Positions 45,711 to 57,061 of a stretch of DNA of 64,000 bases are shown piece after piece (the stretch's first letter is position 1; each line of letters starts with the position of its first letter). The notes under the pieces were generated by a model. The model was not told where the DNA came from. It made no database searches and saw only the letters and a list, made by a program, of their open reading frames with translations. Both the position numbers and the translations under genes were made by a program. The DNA comes from Eremomyces bilateralis CBS 781.70 (Eukaryota > Ascomycota > Dothideomycetes > Eremomycetales > Eremomycetaceae), in assembly GCF_010015585.1 (NCBI RefSeq), contig NW_022985067.1:2288044-2352043 (forward strand). The letters are read 5' to 3'.

Positions 45711-47003
45711 TACAAGGGGTTGCGCCATATCCAATACTTCGAGTAAGCTCACTCGAGGCGATTTACCCAAGATGAACTCGTACTCATACAGGCATAGGCG
45801 GGTGACCGCGCTCTCTCCTGAAGGCCACACCCAACAAGGCCCTCACCAGTCACGCCAGCTGATGGTGTGAATGTATATGTCGGGAGGAAGATTTCGGCCA
45901 ATATCGAGTAAGGGGATGTCCTCCTTCAACAACCACTTCACACAAAGCGTGAAGCTAGTGACAGACTCTTATTTCAATTGCGACGGATTCGGAGAGGAGG
46001 TGAGGTATGTGGTAGTATCGGACGGATGTTGGTTCGGGATGACGGTGTCGCAGATTCTAGGTGAGAAATGGAACAAGAAACACTAGACAAGCGGCAGGGT
46101 ATTCATGAGGATGTGTGTCGTCTCAATGGAGAGAAAAAGAAGAAATGCGACTGAGACCACGATGCGGCAGTGGAGAGTTGTGTCGAATTCGATGGACGCG
46201 GAGAGACGGCGGGGGACGGAGCGGAAGGAGCGGAATACTCAACACAACCACGAAGGAATAATATCACCTAGGCAAGTTGATGATCAGCAGAGAATTTCTC
46301 ATCTATTCGAATGGACTTGAAGTAAACACCACTGTCTTGGAAATGAGGCGCCTAGGCAGAAATGCCGTCTCGGAGGCGGTGACGCGTGCGAATTCGATGT
46401 GACGATGGTCACAAGGACGTGCGCAGACGGATGGGGGCAAATGGACAGGATTGCAGCGTCCTTAAGGCAGAAGGAGATTCGACGGGCTCACTTTTAACTA
46501 CACAACGCTACTAACGGGTCTCTGTTTGTTCTTCTGAGCAACTTGAAGGGTTTTCTAAGCTGCATCCGATATACCAGTCGAGAGGCGCGTCGAGGCGGGG
46601 AACAAAGGGATGAGGCTCGCAGCAGATCTACCAGTGGTTCTGCACAGGAAATAATAGGGATCAGAAGCTCAGAGAGGATCGGTTGAGCAAACAACCTTCC
46701 ATCCCGAGCTGGTTATAGGAAATACAGTCCCATCTACAGTTGGCCCAGTTTGTCCTGCACCTTCAGGCTATCGACACCCGACGTTGAGGCTCATCTGCGT
46801 GGATTCTATTGGTAGGGATGAAATCTATTGCTGTATGATACGAACTAGTCTTTATTTGGCGTATATTATGTTTGGTGCGCGATGCTAGTGTGACTAATCA
46901 ACCCTCACCACCATCAGCTTCAACTTCAGTTGCTCTTCCGTGATACTTGAGCTTGAATGAACCACCTTGCCAATTCCCTCCATTCCTGCCATTCAAGGCC
47001 ATA
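45711..47003. other. Intergenic, 1.3 kb
   Basis: Between ubp2 and the complex I subunit gene, which point away from each other. Purine-rich around 46090-46260. No supported gene. Confidence 0.45.
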
Positions 47004-47774
47004 ATGGCTCCATCAAATCATGGCTCGGACGGCCATTATGAGCCGGAAGATGCGATTGGTGCCACCATCAAAACCACCGCCATAACCTTCGGTGCTGGAG
47101 GTCTCCTGGCCGCCGCCCAAACATCCCTTACGAAGCAGAATATCGGCGCGTTCGGTATCTTCACACGATACGGCAACACCGTTGCCATGTTCAGTACGTC
47201 GCCTTTCAATTGGAGCCATGAAGCGGCACGGTCAATTGCTAACGGAACGCTCAGCTGTCGGTGGAGCGTCATATCAATTCGTCAAATCCGTCTCCGCCAA
47301 CCTACGACAGAAGAAAGATCATTGGAACAACGCACTGGGAGGATTCGCTGCTGGTGCTGCTGTCGGTGCTTTCAGTAAGTAGAGCAGGGTTTGTGTAAGC
47401 ACACTGGCTCATTCTATAAACAGGGAGAACCATCCCCGCCATTATCGGAAGCGCCACCGCTTCCGCAGTCTGGATGGGCGGGTACGAGTATCTGACAGGA
47501 GGGAACCTTTTCAATCCACAACCCCTCGGCGAGGCGATCGATCGAGAGGAAGATCAGGTTGAGAAATACAACAAGATCATGAACAATTACCGGAGGCCGA
47601 TTGAGGAGACGATCTCCGAGCTGGGAGAGGGTAGAGGTACGTTCCACAGGCATCTGGAGGCTGGCCATTGAGCTAATTTCTGCAGGTATCAAAGCTCCCG
47701 GGTATGAGGAGCGAAGACGACAGAGGATAAAGGAGCGGTACGGCGTGGACATCGACCCGGTTCCTGTACAATAG
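47004..47774 (+). CDS. Complex I 21.3 kDa subunit (NDUFA11/B14.7 type)
   Basis: Four exons, 47004-47193, 47255-47374, 47424-47636 and 47686-47774; 203 aa. This is a Tim17/22/23-like four-helix membrane protein: TTAITFGAGGLLAAAQTSL, GIFTRYGNTVAMFTVGGASY, HWNNALGGFAAGAAVGAF and IPAIIGSATASAVWMGGYEY. It then carries a charged C-terminal extension typical of the fungal subunit. It is a supernumerary subunit of the mitochondrial NADH dehydrogenase membrane arm. All introns are short and in phase 1. Confidence 0.92.
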
Positions 47775-48926
47775 ATCGCTCAATGAATGGAATATTGGCA
47801 GACTCCTGCCGATATGAGAGCCTTTCATGGCCTCACGCTGGGCATTGCTGAATTGCCCGGTTGTACGAGCTGATCGGCCCTAAGCCGAGCCTTTTGGGTG
47901 CTGCAGGTAGCGGCCAGGCCTCGGAACATGGCATGGCGTCTTGGGACCTGGCATATGAATTGTACATACAGAGTTAAGAACATGCAGATTCGAAGTCTTG
48001 TTCGTGATGCCAAACTACATCGTTGCCATCTTCTTCGGCGAAAGTATACCCAGGATGCAATGTTGTTCGTACTAGCCATTTGTGCCATTCTTTGTAAAGA
48101 TCCAAATGCAGCTCCTTCTCACGATGAATATTGCAACCAACGCCCTCTACCATCTTAAAACTGTGCATTTATTTCATCCCGGAAGCCTTGCAATGCCTGA
48201 AGCGAAACCTATATAATCGCGAATCACTCAAATGCAATAATATTCGCCGGGCATTCGGCGCCAACAGCGGCTGGTTCGCTGATATCGCATATCCGGCCGT
48301 TCCCCCACAAAACCGCTGCAAACCGCTGCAAACCGCAAGGATGTGAAGGTGGTGGTCAGGGACGAAGTAGCGTCTCTCACATTTTATATAACTCCAAGCC
48401 TTGTATAGCTCACGCGACACTCAATTCAGTTGTACGGGGTTCATTTGTAAATTTTCGACTTTCTAAGGTTGGAAGAGAGAGCGTGCGGTGATCCCACGAT
48501 ATCATTTCACGGCTTTTCTTCCCCTCCACGAGAATGCTGAAGACACTTTAAGAAGCTCTTGACGTTAATCATAAACCTTTGAGACTCATATTTTCTTCAA
48601 GTCTGGGGTCATTTGCTCTATGAGCCATTGTTACGTACATGTGCCTGGAGCTGTTTACCTCATACGTCACTGCATGGGGTGCATGGTGGGAGCTGCTGGA
48701 CTGCGATATAGCACACGACTCATTACTAGAGTGGCATTAACGCCTGATACACCTCCTGGATACCCGGAAGAGTTACTTAGAACCCACCTTAATAACTTAT
48801 AGAGTCACCCAATTCCCAAACCGGCCTGTGAGTGCCCCCATGTTCCCTTCTATCCACTCCTAGCAGATCCTAACCATTACCAGAGAACCCCCCCAACATC
48901 TCGAACATCCCCATCCCCCTTCCAAA
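47775..48926. other. Intergenic, 1.15 kb
   Basis: No supported gene. It contains the decamer repeat at 48311-48336. A C-rich leader begins at about 48880, ahead of the cofactor C gene. Confidence 0.45.
48311..48336. repeat. 10-bp tandem repeat, 2.6 copies
   Basis: The unit aaccgctgca is repeated twice in full and once in part. It lies in the spacer between two plus-strand genes. Confidence 0.75.
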
Positions 48927-49984
48927 ATGTCCACCGAACCCACCCAGCCCTCTCTCCCCTCCCCCTCTTCACCTAGCCCCACCCCCACCCCCCTCACCAC
49001 CACCTTCTACCACCACTTCCACCACCACCTTACCGCCCTCCAATCCCAACTCACCCTCCTTCCCACCCTCCCCCCCACCGAGCGCCCTGACGCCCTCGCC
49101 CACCTCCTCGCCGGCGTCGCCCGCCTCCGCCATGAGGTCGCCGACGCCGCATCCTACGTCCCCGCGTACGATCAGCGCACCTACGCCGAAGCGCTGAAGG
49201 CGCTGGCGGGGCAGTTGGAAAGGGTGAGGGTGGAAGGGGGGAGGGGCGGTGGGCGGTTTGCGTTCCGAAGGGGGGTGGGGGTGAGGGAGGGGAGGGTGAG
49301 CGCGGCGGCGATGGAGCCGAGTCTGCAGAAGGACATAGAAGCGCCGACCGCTCCCTTAGAGCCGCCACCTCCCCCACGGCACAACACCTTCATCACCCTT
49401 CCACCCTCCCCCTCCACTGCCCCGCACATCACCACCGCCACCTCCTCCCTCCTCCATTTCCCCGCTCCCCTCTCCTCCCTGCACCTCTCCCACCTCTCCC
49501 GCTGCCTCATCCTCATCGGCCCCGTCGCTGGCCCCGTGCACGCCACTCACCTGCGCGACTGCGTGCTCCTCCTGCAGCACGCGGGGCAGCTGCGGTTGCA
49601 TGATTGGAAGGGGGGGGCTGTGTATTTGCGGTGCGGGTCAAGGCCGATTGTGGAGGATGTGGAAGGGTTGGGGTTTGCGCCCTATCCTGCTGAACTATCA
49701 GAACCGGTGAGTGTCCTTGTTTCGTGAAAGAAAGCGGGAGAGAAGAATGCTAATGGGGGAATGGATAGATCGGTGACGATACGACCGCCTCCACACCCGC
49801 CCGAGACCTCTGGGACCAAGTCGACGACTTCAAATGGCTGAAAGCCACGCCGAGCCCGAATTGGCGGGTGGTGCCAGAGGGGGAGCGGGTGGGGGTGGAG
49901 ACGTGGCGGGAGGTGATGCGGGCGGCGGGGGAGGCGAGGGTGGCGGAGGGGTTGGCGTTGGTGGGTTTGGGAAGGGAGGAGTGA
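48927..49984 (+). CDS. Tubulin-folding cofactor C (TBCC)
   Basis: Two exons, 48927-49706 and 49769-49984; 331 aa. After a Pro/Ser-rich start, residues about 25-105 form a helical spectrin-like domain (FYHHFHHHLTALQSQLTLLP). The C-CAP/cofactor C beta-helix follows, with CLILIGPVAGPVHATHLRDC, LLLQHAGQLRLHDWKGGAVY and LRCGSRPIVEDVEGLGFAPY. Exon 2 continues with DDFKWLKATPSPNWRVV. TBCC is the GTPase activator that releases native alpha/beta-tubulin from the cofactor complex. The Arg expected in the GAP finger may be that in LRDC, but I cannot confirm it. Codon skew alternates from C-rich to G-rich blocks twice within exon 1. Confidence 0.9.
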
Positions 49985-50784
49985 AGGGGTTGGCGAGCGA
50001 GGAGTGAAGGGGGTTCGATAGACGGGGATATCATGGTCCAAATCAGCAGGCTACGAGCCTATTAATTGAGCGTCACGCATTCATAGCCTTGAGTCCATGA
50101 TTATAATTTTTGCGGCATAGATCCCATACCGTATGGATAATGGATCGCCACTATACACACACCTGTTCCCTCTCCCTTTTATCACCCTCATCATACCCTC
50201 ATACCTTGTCCCCTCTGTCATACTCATACAAGAACCCCTAACGCGTCACGCAAGCCCCTCGGCTGCCTGCCATTGCGTCTGGCCCTGCCTCCGCAACAGC
50301 TCGCCTCAGTAAGTGTCATAACCCTAATGCCAACCCCGCACATCGCGCACCACTGGCGAGAATAAAAACCGAGGAACTCCGAACCGGATGGTACCCGCGA
50401 GAAAGTCTCATGCCGTGACATCTCGGAAGGATGTCAGATAAGACGCATTGATTAGAACGCCGGAATGCAGATGATGATGACTGATGATGGGACGCCGTCC
50501 GTCCAGGGAATCGTTCGCGTACGGAAGAATGGAGGGGGGAAGGGTAGGGTATAAACGCTGTTGGATAGGGAGGGGGGGGGGAAGGAGTTGAGGGTGAGGA
50601 TGTCGGATGGATAGGGCATTCGGTTCGTCCTATTAATGCGCTGTAAAGGTTTTCCATCTCGGGATGTTGTTCGTCGTTCATTTGGAAATCGTCGTGTGTG
50701 AGGTCGCTCAGTGAAAGATCGTCCACACTGCAATGTGTCGACCGCCGGACATGATTCGCAGGTTGCAACTGTGCCGAAGGTCGA
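49985..50784. other. Convergent intergenic region, 0.8 kb
   Basis: Tail-to-tail spacer between cofactor C and hpc2. It has a G run at about 50570-50580. The minus ORF 50316-50768 has no recognisable content. Confidence 0.45.
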
Positions 50785-53071
50785 TCAATGCCCCGGCCCC
50801 GGATACGCCGCCTGCATCGTCAACCCCGTCGGCACCCCCAACACCGGCACCGCCGTCTTCCCCGCCCCTCCCCCTCCCATTTCCCCCTGCCCCAACCCCA
50901 CTCCCCCATGATTCCCCACCCCATGATGTCCGCCCCTCAAACCCGCCCCTACCCTCTCCCTCTCCCTCTTCTCCTCATCCATCCTCGCCCTCTCCGCCTT
51001 CGTCACGCGCGGCTTCCTCACCGTCGTCCCTCCCCGCGCGCGACTGCCCCGCCCACCACGGCTCCCCGGCCCGGACGTCGGCAGCCCGTCGGCTCGCAGC
51101 GCCACCGTGCCGTGCGGATTGGCCGGCGGTGCGTTGATCGGGAGCGAGTGCGCGGGCACGCTGCCTGAGCGGGCGGCGCCCGGCGCTGGCGCGATTTGCG
51201 CGTGTGCGGCGGCGAGGTCCGCGTGTGTGACGCCATGGGTGTGGGTGGCCGAGCGGCGGCCGCGGCCGCGACCGCGGGTAGAGGGGGGTTTTGAAGTGGA
51301 GCCGTCGGCGCTGGGATAGAATATTAGCGATGAGTTTAGAGAGGAGAAGAATAGGTACACACCGCTCGACTTGTTTATCCCCCTCGACGACGAGTGGGCC
51401 GGAGTAGACGAAGAAGCCGTCTTTCGCCATGAGCGCCTGCTCCTGCCACGCCATCTCGGTGTCGTCGATGAAGTCGTCGTTACGATCGTAGTCCTCCGTC
51501 TTCCGCTTCCGTCGACGGATCAGCCGCCCGTCTTTCCCGACGTAATACAGCTCCGGATCGAGCCCCATCTCCTTGATCATCGGATGCGGCTCGCTTCCTT
51601 TCGATTTCTTCGCCGCCTGCCCTTCGAGGCCGCTCATCTCATTCTCTGCTTCGTCAACCGACACCGCCTCCTCGTCGGACAAATCTACGCTCATGTCGTC
51701 GCCGCTGCCTTTCGGCTTCTTCGCGTTGATCTCTCGCTCCAGATCCGCACCGGCCGCGGCGATCAGGCGCTTCCGCTCGTTGCGCGCGGCTAAGCGGGGA
51801 TGCAGGGCGGCGAAGCCGTATTTTTGCTCGACCTCGCGTGCATAGTTGATGGTTACGTTGGTGCGGCCCTTGAGCGGGAAGGTGAGCCAGATGTTGGCGC
51901 CGAATTTGCCGTTGGTGCTGGTGCCGTTGGTGGAGGATGGGCCACCGATGGAAGGAAGGAGGCCGGAGCCAGGAAGGGGCGGGGGCGCTTCTTTGGCGCG
52001 TGCAGGTTTCGTGGGTGGGGTGGGAGCGTTCGAGGGGGTTGCGGACTTGCTGGGTGGTGCTGTGGTTGCGGGGCGGCTTGAAGGTTGGTCAACTTCCATT
52101 TCTGTCGGGAAGTTGGATGGGGGAGGGACGGTGCCGAGGAGAGCGGTGGGAGGCGGCGGGACAAGTGGTTGGTTGATGGTCGATCCATTGCTTTGGATCG
52201 GTGCCGGCCGGCTTATCGATGCGTGCGGTGACACGGGAACGGACGGCGCAGACGTCGAACCGATGCGCGATGCATGCGGAGCTGGAGCAACGGGGGGATC
52301 GATCAGCGAAGTGATCGAAGGTGATGCGCTCGCTCGATTCACATGTGGATGCGATGGAGAAACCGGAGCGTTCTGGGACGCGGTATTCTCACGAGCGGCA
52401 CCACGGATCGGGTCGAAGATTTGACCTCGCGATGCCGGTCGAGGGGTGGATGGAGCGGCAATGTGACTGAGGTTCGGATTGGTGTACACGTTTTGATGCG
52501 GCTCTCCTCGGGATTGCATCGGAGGCGACGGCATGGAGGAAGCGGAGGGGTGCGGATTCGGCGGTGACTGATGCATGATCACGGGATCATGGACGGGTGA
52601 TGGACTCCGTGGCATCTGTGGGAACATGAGCGGTGGTCGCGGTTTGCGTTCGGTCCATGAAGGGATGGTGGCCGGTGGAGCTGCAGCTGTAGCTGCAGGC
52701 TGTTGCGTTCGTGATAATTCTTTTGCGACGGATTGTTTGGTTGCACGGGGTTTGCGCGGTTTCTTCTCCTTGCTCTTTTCTTTTTCATCGGCGGGTGCAG
52801 CGGCCTCTCGCTTTTTTCTGGTTCGTTTAGCCGGTGCAGTAACGGTTGTCAATGCGGATGCAGCGGTATTGGAGGTTGACGTAGCGGAGGTCTTGGCAGT
52901 GGCAACATCGTGATTATTTTGGAATTGCGAGTTCATCCCAAAAGCTTCATGGGGATGATGCGACGCGTTGGGTGGCGGGCCGAGTAACGGCGGCGGCGTG
53001 AATTGCGGGTTTTCGGGGGTGGGTGGTGCCGAACTCAAAGCCGGAGAGGAACTTTGCTGGTCGACGTCCAT
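50785..53071 (-). CDS. hpc2: HPC2, subunit of the HIR histone chaperone complex
   Basis: Two exons, 51363-53071 and 50785-51310; 744 aa. Residues 1-400 are disordered and Pro/Ser-rich, with basic AT-hook-like or nuclear-localisation patches (PAKRTRKKREA, KKPRKPRATK). The conserved Hpc2/ubinuclein domain lies at about 500-565: MIKEMGLDPELYYVGKDGRL, KRKTEDYDRNDDFIDDTEMA, then KDGFFVYSGPLV. The second exon encodes an Arg/Gly-rich tail. The HIR complex deposits H3-H4 outside S phase and represses histone genes. The donor is GTGTGT. The exon 2 codons run from C-rich to G-rich. Confidence 0.9.
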
Positions 53072-55151
53072 TCTGGTGGATTATCGTGGAAGGGATGCAG
53101 TCCGGGAATTATCCATGCAACGCTAATCGAATGCGGGAAAAGTCTCGATACGAGTAAATGAGCGAGAAGGAAAAGCCTCAACACCAACAATCGGGTGGTG
53201 ATGGGGAATCTTGGTGGAGGAACAGGAACGTGTGGTGGCCGAAAGAGGAAATGGCCAGGAACGCTGATTCGCGGGATGGGGGATGGATGACTTGGGGGAG
53301 CAGCTGGTGTACAAGGTGTTTCAGATCGGGAAATGCTCCCAAGTTGAAACCAGGAACCTCAACGCGCGCCTGAGTCTCTCTCACACGATCCCCCAGCGCG
53401 ATAACACGGAGCAAATGGCCTCCACTCAACTCCTCTCTCACCACCTCGAAGAGAACGGAAATCGTATCGGACCGTCGGTGCATGCAGTGCCGGTTAAGTG
53501 ATGATCTGGTATCGAATACTGAATGCAGAAGGTTGAGGGAATTCGGGTCTGATGAAAGTAGAATCGAAAGCGATGGCGCGGAATGGTTTGGGACGGTTGA
53601 AAGTTGAGAAAGGGTAAGTTGGTGATGTTGAGAAGAAAAAAAGGAGGAGAAAGGGAAGAGAGGGAAAGGGAGAAAAGTGGGAGATGTATCGGATATGAAG
53701 ATGGTGAAGGGAACGAACGAAACGATTGGAACCTCTGGAACAAATTAGGAACAGCAGAGCAAAGCCAGCAAAGGGAAAGCAAAGGGAACGGGAGTGAGGG
53801 GGCGTGTGCGGATGGTCAGGCAACATGAGATTAGCAGATTGTATTTACTTGTTCATTCGCATGGAATGGAATGGACTTGGGCCTTGGGGGAGCCAAACTC
53901 TATGAACCGTCAATAGAATTACGAGCATCAACACTGCGACCGAGCAGCCAAATCAGCCGACGGAGCGCCTACAGAGCGGGTGGATTTAGGGGGGAACGGG
54001 CCAGTATTGGGAACACATCAGCCTCGCACCCGAATCACTAAATGGCCATGAGCATGACCACTGGGCCGACCAGAGCAGCAGGCAACGGGAACTCCAAAAA
54101 CCTCCACATCACGCAACAGGAACATGAGAGCGGAACGGGGAAGTCCAGCGTTGAGCATCAAAGGGAAATCAGCCGGGGGTAGTGTTAGAACTTCCATCTG
54201 ATTGGTCCAGACGTCCATTTAACGCATCAATTTCCCAGCCCAGGCAGGTCATACGCTTGTGGCTCAACACCTGTGGCTGGGGTTTCCATTTGGCTTCCTC
54301 GGCGCGCCACCCGCAACTGGAGGTGCAGCGCCAGACATCTCACTTGCTTCCCGCCCAATCCCAGCGTTTGGTCGGTTCCCTTCCACCGGGTCGACATCTA
54401 TTCACTATACTAAATTCTGTTTATCAAGCGTATATGTCGAGATAAGGGTAGAAGCATAGACCGTATCAACCTTCAATCTGACCGTTCAGCCTCTTGAGAG
54501 TTGAGAACAGGTATATCGTATCTGTTGTCTAGCTCCCGACTCCTGCTTTGAGTCTGTGACTGCCTGGTGAGTGGTGACTCGCACGCCTGATGCTGAATAC
54601 AGGGATATAGAGCAGGGATGTTCGGCCAACCTGCGCATCACCGACCAGGGTCCCCACTACTACGTCCCGACCATCATGAAGTCGCAAACCATCTCCACGC
54701 ACGACTCAAACCCCGGGTTCGTTGACAAGTTTCGAATTGATTGTAGGGTTCCCATCTCATCATTCAAGGCGATGCAGCTGTGAACCCTCTACCGTTGCAT
54801 CGTTCATCACGGATCTCAGGTAATCGTGATTCCTCGTTCCCATCAGCAAGTCGCACCTGATCCGCCAAGGCTGAAGCCTCCCCAGTCTGGATCAGGCCCG
54901 TGCGCAAAGCGGTGGACGCTGGGGAAAGGGCGATGCCCGTCATTGCAGGGTCTTGGCATGGTCTTGGCAGGGTCGCCTCCCCGATCCGGGAACCCGAGCA
55001 GTCGATTTGAGATGGGACAAATCACGTGCACATCCCCATCCCGGTCGCTGTTGCCCGATCGGAATTCTTGAGATTTGAGCCTCATATCCATCCTTACCTC
55101 CCGGCGCATCAGCAACACCCGAATCACCAATATCCCTGGATTATCGTCAAC
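53072..55151. other. Divergent intergenic region, 2.1 kb
   Basis: Between hpc2 and the RPAP1 gene. A purine-rich tract on the plus strand spans about 53600-53800. There is an imperfect 12-bp repeat (ggtcttggca) at about 54950-54973. No supported gene. Confidence 0.45.
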
Positions 55152-56764
55152 ATGGCCCACGCCTTTCAAATACGCGGTGAACGATTCCATATCCCTCTGG
55201 ACTCCGATGACGAGGAAGATCCCGTCCCTTCGCCGCCCGTCAAGCAGGCCGTCGGCTTTTCATTCGTGAACGATGTCCTAGAACGTTCGTCAACCACCCC
55301 GAAAGCGCCCGCGCCTCCGACGGTCAAGAACGCGGCGGGGTTTCCGGCGCATAGGAAACGGAATCGCACGTCGGCGTTTAAGAAGGCTCGCGGTCATGGT
55401 GATGGGACTGCGGCGACGACGCAGTCGACAATACCAGAACGGAGTGATAGGGTGGCGGAGAAGGGAGTTGCAAAACCAGAGAAGATACTGTCGGAGAGAG
55501 AGCGGATCGATCGGGATAATCAGCAACGGATAGCGCAGATGTCGCCCGAAGAAATCGAGGCAGAGCGGCGAGAGTTGTTCGCAGGGTTGAGTCCCGCGCT
55601 CGTTCAACGACTGCTTCAACGCTCGACGATTGACGACGAACCTCCGCCAGCGCAAGACTTAGAGACAGGTACAGATGACCTAGAAGCGTCAGAGGATCCA
55701 CCAACGACGTTGCAGGGCAAAAATGTCGCATTCGAAACGAACGACACGATCATTCCGTCTACTCACTCGACAGAACACAATCAAACCGACCCTCCCCACG
55801 ACCGACCCACTCCGAAACCTCTATCCACACCCACCCCACAACCTCACGATCCAGAAACGATNNNNNNNNNNNNNNNNNNNNNNNNNNNNNNNNNNNNNNN
55901 NNNNNNNNNNNNNNNNNNNNNNNNNNNNNNNNNNNNNNNNNNNNNNNNNNNNNNNNNNNNNNNNNNNNNNNNNNNNNNNNNNNNNNNNNNNNNNNNCTTC
56001 CCGCACCCCCTCCCTCATCCATCTCCTGGCTCCAGCCCCTCCCCTCCGACCCCTCCACCTACTCCCCCTCCAACCCCTCCCTCTCCCTCACCTCCCTCCG
56101 TTTCTCCTTCTCCGGCGCCCTTCTCCCCCCCAAAACCGCCTTCCTCCTCCCCTCCAACCTCGGCCTCCACCACCACGGCGACGCCCCCGACGCCGCCGGA
56201 TACACCATCCCCGAGCTAGCGCTGCTCGCAAGAAGTAGCTATCCGGCGCAGCGGTGCGTCGCGTATCGGAGTCTAGGCGCGCTGTTGGGGCGGTTGGGGC
56301 GGGGAGAGTTCGGGGTGTTGGATGGAGTGGATCTAGTAGGCGCAGGGGGAAAAGGGCCATTGGAGGGGGTGCCCGGGCAGATTCCGGGACCGGAGCGGGA
56401 AGAGTCACAGGAGGAGGGGGATGAGGAGGAGCAGATCAACGAAGCGGACCGGGTGAAGGTGCTCGGACAGGATGGGAAAGTGTATGAAGGGGTGGACGAG
56501 GCGCGGAAGCTGGCGAGAGGGTTGTGGACCGTGATGACGCGAGAGCGGGTGCTGGAGACGATTAAGGAGGAGGTGGCGAGGGAGAGCGGACATCGGAGTG
56601 CGAGGGAGTATGCGCGGGAGGCGCTGGAGGCGTGGGAGGGGGGGTTGAGGGAGGGAAAGGGCAGTGGGAGGAGGAAAGTGATTAGGGAGGAGGAGGCGGA
56701 GGTGCGGGTTGTGAGGAGAGATATGGTTGATAAGAAGGTGGATCAGGCGACGGAGGGTGGATAG
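55152..56764 (+). CDS. rpap1: RPAP1 (RBA50), RNA polymerase II assembly factor, split by an assembly gap
   Basis: The N-terminal part (55152 to the gap at 55862) has MAHAFQIRGERFHIPLDSDD and the RPAP1-N helix (SERERIDRDNQQRIAQMSPE, then LFAGLSPALVQRLLQR). After the gap, from 55997, the RPAP1-C domain appears in another frame: LRFSFSGALLPP, YTIPELALLARSSYPAQRCV, AYRSLGALLGRLGRGEFG. The tail is charged. The 135 Ns are a multiple of three, yet the frame differs on the two sides, so the gap length is only an estimate or an intron lies inside. The factor links RNA polymerase II to assembly chaperones and the GPN-loop GTPases. Confidence 0.85.
55862..55996. other. Assembly gap (135 N)
   Basis: A run of 135 undetermined bases inside the RPAP1 coding region, flanked by C-rich low-complexity coding sequence. 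Confidence 0.99.
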
Positions 56765-57061
56765 ATAGACGTGGATGATTGAGTGACATAGGAATATATG
56801 GATTCATGACCACTGGGGATCCGCCCGTTTCGGACCTGCTACATACTACGTGCAATGCTGTACGGTGGTGCGATCTGATCTGCTCGGCCTCGAAGACTCT
56901 GAATAAGGTAAAAAGGGATCGGAGATTTACTCTCCATGCAGCAAAGAAACCCCGGAATAACGCCTAATCCATAATCCCAATAGGTATGAGACCCTGACAC
57001 CCCCCAACCCTCATCGAGTCAAAAAAATTCCGTAATCCACGCCCCGTCCCATCTTCCCCCG

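Noticed and set aside
45646-45746. Missing start codon for ubp2
   Set aside because: A 10-nt first exon with ATG at 45708-45710 and a 54-nt intron supplies the start in phase.
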